64,000 nt of DNA from Quillaja saponaria (lineage: Eukaryota; Streptophyta; Magnoliopsida; Fabales; Quillajaceae). The position numbers were made by a program, and so were the translations under genes. This document shows positions 62,972-64,000 of the stretch, piece by piece. The stretch covers positions 3,348,001 to 3,412,000 of the forward strand of contig CM055611.1 in NCBI GenBank assembly GCA_029379385.1, in the 5' to 3' direction. The notes under the pieces were generated by a model. That model searched no databases, was not told where the DNA came from, and saw nothing but the letters and a program-made list of their open reading frames with translations. Within the stretch, counting starts at the first letter, position 1, and each line of letters opens with the position of its first letter.

Positions 62972-64000
62972 CATATATCCATATCCAGCAGCCTTGTTTG
63001 TTAATTTCTAGATATATTTTTTTATTATTAATTTGGTTACTCGTGTCTTCTTGTTGGACTTTAATGGTTGGCTGCCACTTTGTCATTCTTCTTTCAGTGG
63101 CATTTAAGCCATTCACATAAGATTTGTCAAAAGAGAGTTAAGAGAATCTTAATTAACCCACCTATATTAAATAACTTCAGTAGGTAAACTTGGACCTATA
63201 AATAGAGGTTCAAGTGCAGAGATAAAGAACAAGCAACAAGAGAATGGAAGAGTTGCTTGCAGAGAAATACCAAAGTTAGAGTAAGTGTGTGAGACATAAA
63301 ATAGCAAGGAAATATTCATTCAGGGGTGTGAGTGAGCAATTGTTATGAGCTTACTATTGTTGGGTAGATCTCTATACTAGGTTAATCACTTTGATGATAT
63401 ATCTTGTATATCTCTAGTACTGATTAGAGAGGATCACTTTATATCTCTACTATTATTATATTAGAAAATCTGGGTGCTAGATTACTTATCCCTTTGACTT
63501 TTATTGGGTACTGATGCTCGGATTTGAGATAAATTTTATCTATCCAATTAAGTTATATTGATAAAAATTTTATCTAAGCTTTGACGTCAAATGGTCTAGT
63601 AATAAAAAATTGTAATTGATTAAAAACTCAGGTGGGTTGGATCGAGTTAGAATATTTTTTAGTTGTACCTTATTGACAAGAATGATTTACTAAATATTTG
63701 TAACAATAATAAAGTCAAAAATAAAGAATATGAGCTATATAATTTTGAACTAAAAAATAACATAACTTGGAGTATTTTAACATTACAAATTTTATAAGAA
63801 AATAAAAATAAAAAAAATGTAATTTAAAATAATATACTTTTATATGAATATAAATTCAAAACTAAATATGATATGGTTAAAAATTAACATGAACATATAT
63901 AGAATGAAGGCATGCACTCTTCTTCATATATTAAAACGATTTGTATCCTGTTTGATCATAATTTTTATGTCAATTATATTTTATCTACATAAAATTTTAA
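62090..64000 (+). repeat. Right arm of the inverted duplication (partner of 25,545-27,350)
   Basis: From ATAAACATTACAGATG at 62,095 to the window edge, landmarks recur on the minus strand of 25.5-27.35 kb: AGATGCTCATGCAG, AAAAATAGGCCCCT, AACAGGGAGTTCTAGCCATTA, CTCACTCATTGTGGTAATTG, ATAAATAGAGGTTCAAG/GTAAATAGAGATTCAAG, AATAATAAAGTCAAAAATAAA and TAATTTAAAATAATATA. 62,972-64,000 has no gene. A TATA-like CCTATAAATAGAGG at 63,195-63,208 is changed to CTGTAAATAGAG in the other arm. Confidence 0.85.

Noticed and set aside
1..64000. CRISPR array, operons, ribosome binding sites or other bacterial features
   Set aside because: Introns, transposon types and composition are those of plant nuclear DNA. 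Direct repeats are long and few, not short and regularly spaced.

Overview
This is AT-rich nuclear DNA from a eudicot plant. Its genes have GT-AG introns. It holds broken terpene synthase (TPS) genes, a broken ALG10 gene, L1-type LINE pieces, CACTA, hAT, Mutator-like and Tourist-like DNA transposons, and an endogenous caulimovirid. Nothing bacterial is present. Two loci correspond to host genes, a TPS in four partial copies and an ALG10 in one near-complete plus one partial copy, and every copy carries disabling changes. The only long reading frame that is clean where visible is a DUF4283 (LINE ORF1-type) frame running off the left edge.

Layout. (1) 1-593, minus: DUF4283 frame. (2) Unit A, about 755-14,100: duplicated AT-rich DNA with an hAT element (1,401-1,935) and a 5'-truncated LINE (5.1-7.44 kb). 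It also has a Mutator-like element (7,767-13,617) that carries a cytokinin dehydrogenase (CKX) exon piece and has a CACTA element nested in it, then a TPS exon 2 remnant. (3) Unit B, about 15.1-25.3 kb: a shorter relative without LINE or CACTA. It has its own Tourist-like elements, the Mutator-like element with the CKX piece, and TPS exons 2, 6 and 7. (4) 25.5-27.35 kb, minus: inverted copy of the 3' part of the ALG10 locus. (5) Unit C, 27.7-32.9 kb: the most complete TPS, with exon 1 and a promoter region but several stops. (6) 33.3-35.5 kb: tandemly repeated AT-rich DNA. (7) 36.0-41.0 kb: decayed florendovirus/petuvirus-like pararetrovirus. (8) Unit D, about 41.28-58.04 kb: close relative of unit A with the same LINE, Mutator-like, CKX and CACTA nesting, followed by TPS exons 2-7. 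(9) 59.05-62.97 kb: ALG10 pseudogene; the DNA from about 62.1 kb to the right edge is the partner of the inverted arm in (4).

History read from shared and private changes. The TPS was already broken before at least two copies separated, because a TGA at the same exon 2 site occurs in C and D and a TAA at the exon 2 boundary in B and C. The Mutator-like element is shared by A, B and D. The CACTA element is in A and D, while B keeps the unoccupied TTT target. The hAT element is private to A, and D keeps its unoccupied 8-bp target. B lacks the LINE, probably by deletion between two TTAAC pentamers rather than as an ancestral empty site. The window is therefore best read as a decaying TPS cluster spread by segmental duplication and dated by nested transposons. 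No new functional system is evident. The most noteworthy items are the gene-fragment-carrying Mutator-like element and the tRNA-like pol III promoter inside the hAT element.
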